This document shows, in pieces, positions 14,219 through 17,064 of a DNA stretch of 17,064 bases; position 1 is the first letter of the stretch; each line of letters starts with the position of its first letter. Made by a program: the position numbers and the translations under genes. The stretch lies in contig DCVQ01000025.1 of the NCBI GenBank assembly GCA_002328745.1, positions 133,906 through 150,969 on the forward strand, given 5' to 3'. A model generated the notes under the pieces. The model made no database searches. It saw nothing but the letters and a program-made list of their open reading frames with translations, and was not told the origin of the DNA. The stretch comes from Actinobacteria bacterium UBA2184 (GTDB lineage: Bacteria; Actinomycetota; Coriobacteriia; Anaerosomatales; Anaerosomataceae).

Positions 14219-16336
14219 CTATCGCCTCCACTTCAGGAGCCGAATCCCGTTTACTGTGACTATGATCGATGCACCCATGTCGGCCATGATCGCCATCCAC
14301 AGTGTGAGCCATCCGGGGAACATGAGCAGCAGCGCGAGCATCTTGATGCCGATCGCAAACGCGATGTTGACCTTGATCGTCCGCAGCGCCGCGCGGCTCA
14401 GCCCAACGGCGAAGGGAAGCTGCGCCAGGTCATCGGCCATGAGGGCGATATCGGCCGTTTCAAGCGCGGTATCGGTTCCTGCTCCCCCCATGGCGATGCC
14501 GACGGTCGCGGTCGCCAGCGCCGGAGCGTCGTTCACGCCGTCGCCGACCATCGCGACCTGACCATGCTCGCCCATCAGACTCGTCACGGCGTTGAGCTTC
14601 GCTTCAGGCAGCAACCCGGCCCGGAACTCATCGATGCCGGCCTGGGCTGTGATCGCTGCTGCTGCTGCCGGGTTGTCACCAGTCAACATGATCGTGTGTT
14701 CGATGCCCATCTGCTTCAGCGCCGCCACGGCATCCCGGCTCGTATCGCGGACAGCGTCGGCGATGCCGATGACTCCGATGAGAACCCCGTCCCGCTCGAC
14801 GAGCACGGCGGTCTTGCCATCCCCATGCAGCGCAATGAGAGCAGACTCCGCTTGAGCGAAGTCCGTGTTGTCGGCAAGCATCCCAGGACTGCCGACCGCC
14901 ATCTCATGTCCGCCGACCGCGGCCTTCACTCCGAGACCCGAGAGAGATTGCATCTCATGAATCGGCAGCAGCTTTATGGAGCGCGCCTCGGCCTCGCGAA
15001 CGATCGCGGCCGCAAGTGGATGTTGCGAACCGCACTCCAGCGACGCCGCCAGCTGAAGCAACCTGGTCTCATCGGCGCCGCTCAGAGGCACCACATCGGT
15101 GACCGATGGCCGACCCTCGGTGAGCGTGCCGGTCTTGTCGAAAGCGATAGCCCGTATCGCACCCATCTGTTCCAGGTGGATGCCGCCCTTGATAAGGACA
15201 CCGTGCCTGGCAGCATTGCTGATGGCACTGACGATCGATACCGGCGTGGAGACCACGAGAGCACATGGGCAAGAGACGATGAGCAAGGAGAGCCCACGGT
15301 ATATCCACGGCTCCCACGCCTGAGCGAAGAGCAGCGGGGGCGCGAGCACAACCCCCGCAGCAAGTGCCAGGACTACCGGCGTGTAGACTGCAGCGAACTT
15401 GTCGACGAACGCCTGGGACGGAGCCCGTTTGGTCTGCGCCTCCTCGACCATGTGCACGATGCGGGCAACGGTCGTATCGTGCACCAGGCGCGTCACGCGC
15501 ACCCTCAGCAGACCCTCGCCGTTGAGCGTGCCGGCGAACACCTCCGCGCCTTCGACCTTCTCGGCAGGGACAGACTCGCCGGTGATGGTCGCCTCGTCCA
15601 GACTGGACGCTCCCGCCTCGATGAGGCCGTCAAGCGCGAGCTTCTCGCCAGGACGCACCACCATCAGGTCCCCCACGGCTACATCTTCGACAGCCGTCTC
15701 CGTGATATCGCCGTCAGGTAGCTGGATGCGAGCGATCTTGGGAATCCCACCCATCAGGTCGCCGATGGAGCGCCGTGCACGCTCCATGGTCCAAGACTCG
15801 AGCATCTCGGATGCGGAGAACAGGAAGGCGACGACGGCAGCTTCCTCCCACGCTCCGATCGCGCCCGCACCGAGGATCGCCACCGACATGAGGACGCTCA
15901 TGTTGAAGTCGAGTTTCGGAAGCGAGAATGTCGCCTTGCGGAAATTGCCCCACCCGCCGAGCACGATCGCGACGATGAACAGCGGCATGAAGACGACGCT
16001 GTGGGCACCGAGATTCTCCGCGGCGTAGCCGGCTGCGACGCCGACCCCCGAGGCGATCGTCCGGAGAAGCTCCCAGTCGACACCCTCCTCGGTCTGCGGG
16101 ACGGCACGGCGCTCTTCGGCCGTCTGGATGCGGTAGTTCTCCTTGCGACCTTCGGTTCTGATGGCGTCGAGGTCCAGGGCGCCCTCTATCACGAGCTTGC
16201 CCGCCGTCGGATTGAGCTGTGCCCCGGTCACGCCGGGGAGTCTGGCCACGTTCTTCTCGAACTTGGCCGCGCAGTCGAGTCAAGTGATTCCTTCGACGAG
16301 CAGGGTGTGCTTTTGTGTGTCGACGAGTGCCGGCAT
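14219..16336 (-). CDS. cadA: Heavy-metal P1B-type ATPase (Cd/Zn/Pb efflux) with in-frame TGA at the HMA cysteine
   Basis: The 705-residue reading frame matches CadA/ZntA. An N-terminal HMA domain reads GIT-[TGA]-LDCAAKFEKNVARLPG. Membrane helices, the TGES actuator loop, the CPC metal site (about residues 356-358), the phosphorylated Asp in DKTGT (about Asp400), SQHPL and GDGVNDAPAL follow. It would export divalent metal at the cost of ATP. I start it at ATG 16336 because AGGAGG sits 6-7 nt upstream. A start after the TGA (GTG 16249) would lack a ribosome site and cut off half of the HMA domain. The TGA, codon 19, replaces the first Cys of CxxC exactly. A hairpin follows, so selenocysteine (UxxC) is possible. 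A nonsense mutation or sequencing error are the alternatives. The divergent cadC supports the function. Confidence 0.9.
16244..16268 (-). promoter_or_regulatory. SECIS-like hairpin downstream of the cadA TGA
   Basis: On the minus strand a 5-bp stem (GGCCA with UGGCC) is followed by a 1x1 A-G mismatch, a 4-bp stem (GUUC with GAAC) and the apical loop GAGAA. The stem starts 12 nt and the loop 22 nt after the TGA at 16282-16280. Bacterial SECIS elements are stem-loops with the apical loop roughly 16-37 nt after UGA and a G near the start of the loop, which this meets. A competing fold (CUCGACU with AGUUCGAG, one bulged U) would place the loop too close. Confidence 0.5.
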
Positions 16337-16374
16337 CGGTTGCCTCCTAGGCGCAAGCGGGATACACTCTCATA

Positions 16375-16433
16375 GTCAAGCGTGTGTTTGAGTGTACGCG
16401 CCATCCAACACGATGGTCAAGTAGTCACTTGAG
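16375..16433. promoter_or_regulatory. Two ArsR/CadC-type operators in the cadA-cadC intergenic region
   Basis: GTCAA-N8-TTGAG occurs twice, at 16375-16392 and 16416-16433, 41 bp (about four helical turns) apart. The second carries a perfect 6-bp arm pair (TCAAGT, ACTTGA). Each sits just downstream of a plausible promoter for one of the divergent genes: for cadA, TTGACC-N17-GTACAC on the minus strand. A longer dyad TACACTC/GAGTGTA (16363-16369, 16390-16396) frames the first site and recalls known cad operators. Confidence 0.6.
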
Positions 16434-16448
16434 TATTTTGGAGGTCCC

Positions 16449-16814
16449 ATGGACAAGCAGGTCAGCCCGCCCGTATGCGAAGTCGAATGCGTGCACGCCG
16501 ACAAGGTCGATGCGCTGCGCCCTGTCGTCGGCGGGCTCAATGGCGTCGGCGAGACGGTGGCGAACCTTGCCGACGATACCCGCTTCAAAGTGCTGTACGC
16601 CCTGAGTCAGTCGGAGCTCTGCGTCTGCGACGTCGCCGCGGTCGTGGGCGCGACGACGGCAGCCGCGTCGTATCACCTGCGCTTGCTCTATCGCACGGGA
16701 CTCGCCGACTACCGCCGCGACGGGAGACTGGTCTACTACCGGCTGTCAGAGGACAGGATGCGCCCCGTCCTGGAGGCGATCAAGTCATACGTGCTCGCTA
16801 TGCAGGTGCCCTAA
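16449..16814 (+). CDS. cadC: ArsR/SmtB-family metal-sensing repressor, CadC-like
   Basis: This 121-aa winged-helix protein matches CadC closely in layout. It has an N-terminal CEVECVH metal-ligand arm, LADDTRFKVLYAL, ELCVCDVAAVVG with the alpha-3 Cys pair, then the recognition helix in TAAASYHLRLLYRTGL and the wing YRRDGRLVYYRL. Cysteines at the N-terminus and in ELCVCD together form the known Cd/Pb/Zn site of CadC, and metal binding releases DNA. A GGAGG site 4 nt upstream supports the ATG. It is divergent from the cadA-like ATPase and almost certainly represses it and itself through the two shared operators. Confidence 0.93.
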   Translation: MDKQVSPPVCEVECVHADKVDALRPVVGGLNGVGETVANLADDTRFKVLYALSQSELCVCDVAAVVGATTAAASYHLRLLYRTGLADYRRDGRLVYYRLSEDRMRPVLEAIKSYVLAMQVP

Positions 16815-16848
16815 GCATCAGCGCAGACATGCCGGGCACTGCATATCC

Positions 16849-17064
16849 TCAGCCGACATCAGGAGAGCGTACGAGTCTCGCAAACAACACCGTCCCGGCG
16901 AGGAACATCGGGTAGTAGACGCACGCGCGCCATCCGAGTGCTGCCGCTGCTGCCGACTGCGATCCCACGAGAGGGCCGAAGACCGTCACGATAGCCGCCT
17001 GTGCAACACCCTCTCCGCTCGGCGCAGGAGTGATCGAGGAGATGACCCACACGGCAACAAGCCC
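16849..17064 (-). CDS. C-terminal end of a membrane protein, LPG synthase/flippase-like (partial)
   Basis: The frame is open to the window edge, so the 5' part of the gene is missing. The visible residues read GLVAVWVISSITPAPSGEG and then VAQAA, followed by hydrophobic segments ending YYPMFLAGTVLFARL. A Pro-X-Pro-X-Gly-X-Gly turn before a hydrophobic helix recalls the lysylphosphatidylglycerol synthase transmembrane / UPF0104 family, proposed to be flippases. Its stop lies 34 bp from the convergent cadC stop. Confidence 0.5.
   Translation of the reverse strand, partial: GLVAVWVISSITPAPSGEGVAQAAIVTVFGPLVGSQSAAAAALGWRACVYYPMFLAGTVLFARLVRSPDVG

Noticed and set aside
14081..15721. Long plus-strand open frame of 546 codons antisense to the metal ATPase
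   Set aside because: It is a GC-driven shadow: low-complexity Arg/His-rich translation and no family motif, while the minus strand carries all P-type ATPase motifs.
14219..16249. Metal ATPase starting at GTG 16249, after the TGA
   Set aside because: No ribosome site, it removes half of the HMA domain, and a near-perfect ribosome site precedes ATG 16336 in the same frame.

Overview
The window is high-GC bacterial DNA, and most of it is accessory. It carries a tungsten-type aldehyde:ferredoxin oxidoreductase (AOR) locus, a CadC/CadA metal-resistance pair, and several defence or toxin-antitoxin genes placed between recombination scars. The AOR, the ferredoxin-type chemistry and a possible selenocysteine codon all suggest an anaerobe. 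Dense GC-rich coding and CadC/CadA type would fit an anaerobic actinomycetote such as a Coriobacteriia relative, but that placement is a low-confidence inference.

Layout. (1) Positions 1-4740: a module on the minus strand with a short type II CBASS operon (CD-NTase, E2-like protein, one-helix membrane protein), a possible small membrane protein, and a Schlafen/AlbA_2 plus GHKL-ATPase protein. (2) 4740-4910: a tRNA 3'-end fragment followed by a large imperfect inverted repeat and 12-bp repeats. (3) 4910-11880: a metabolic module with a radical SAM protein (probable tungsten-enzyme maturase), an SDR dehydrogenase and an AOR, all minus strand. A divergent LysR regulator and a frameshifted Fic gene, both plus strand, complete it. 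(4) 11880-12020: a second copy of the tRNA-fragment and inverted-repeat structure. (5) 12176-14097: an AbiE-like two-gene toxin-antitoxin operon with a symmetric four-half-site operator. (6) 14219-16814: a divergent cadA/cadC pair with two matching ArsR-type operators. (7) Right edge: the end of a membrane protein resembling the LPG-synthase/flippase-like family.

The strongest unexpected signal is in the heavy-metal ATPase. Its true start, behind a near-perfect Shine-Dalgarno, is at 16336, and the reading frame crosses an in-frame TGA exactly where the first Cys of the N-terminal CxxC metal-binding motif should be. A hairpin with bacterial SECIS-like geometry follows that TGA, so the protein may be a selenoprotein (UxxC).

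The second main signal is architectural. The same tRNA 3'-end core (26 identical bases) occurs at 4747 and 11888 with the same flanking structure, and the tail of a third copy lies at position 1. No integrase gene is visible. The CBASS module and the AOR module are therefore each bounded by att-like scars, as expected for serial integration at one tRNA gene or for cis-mobilisable elements that have lost their recombinase.
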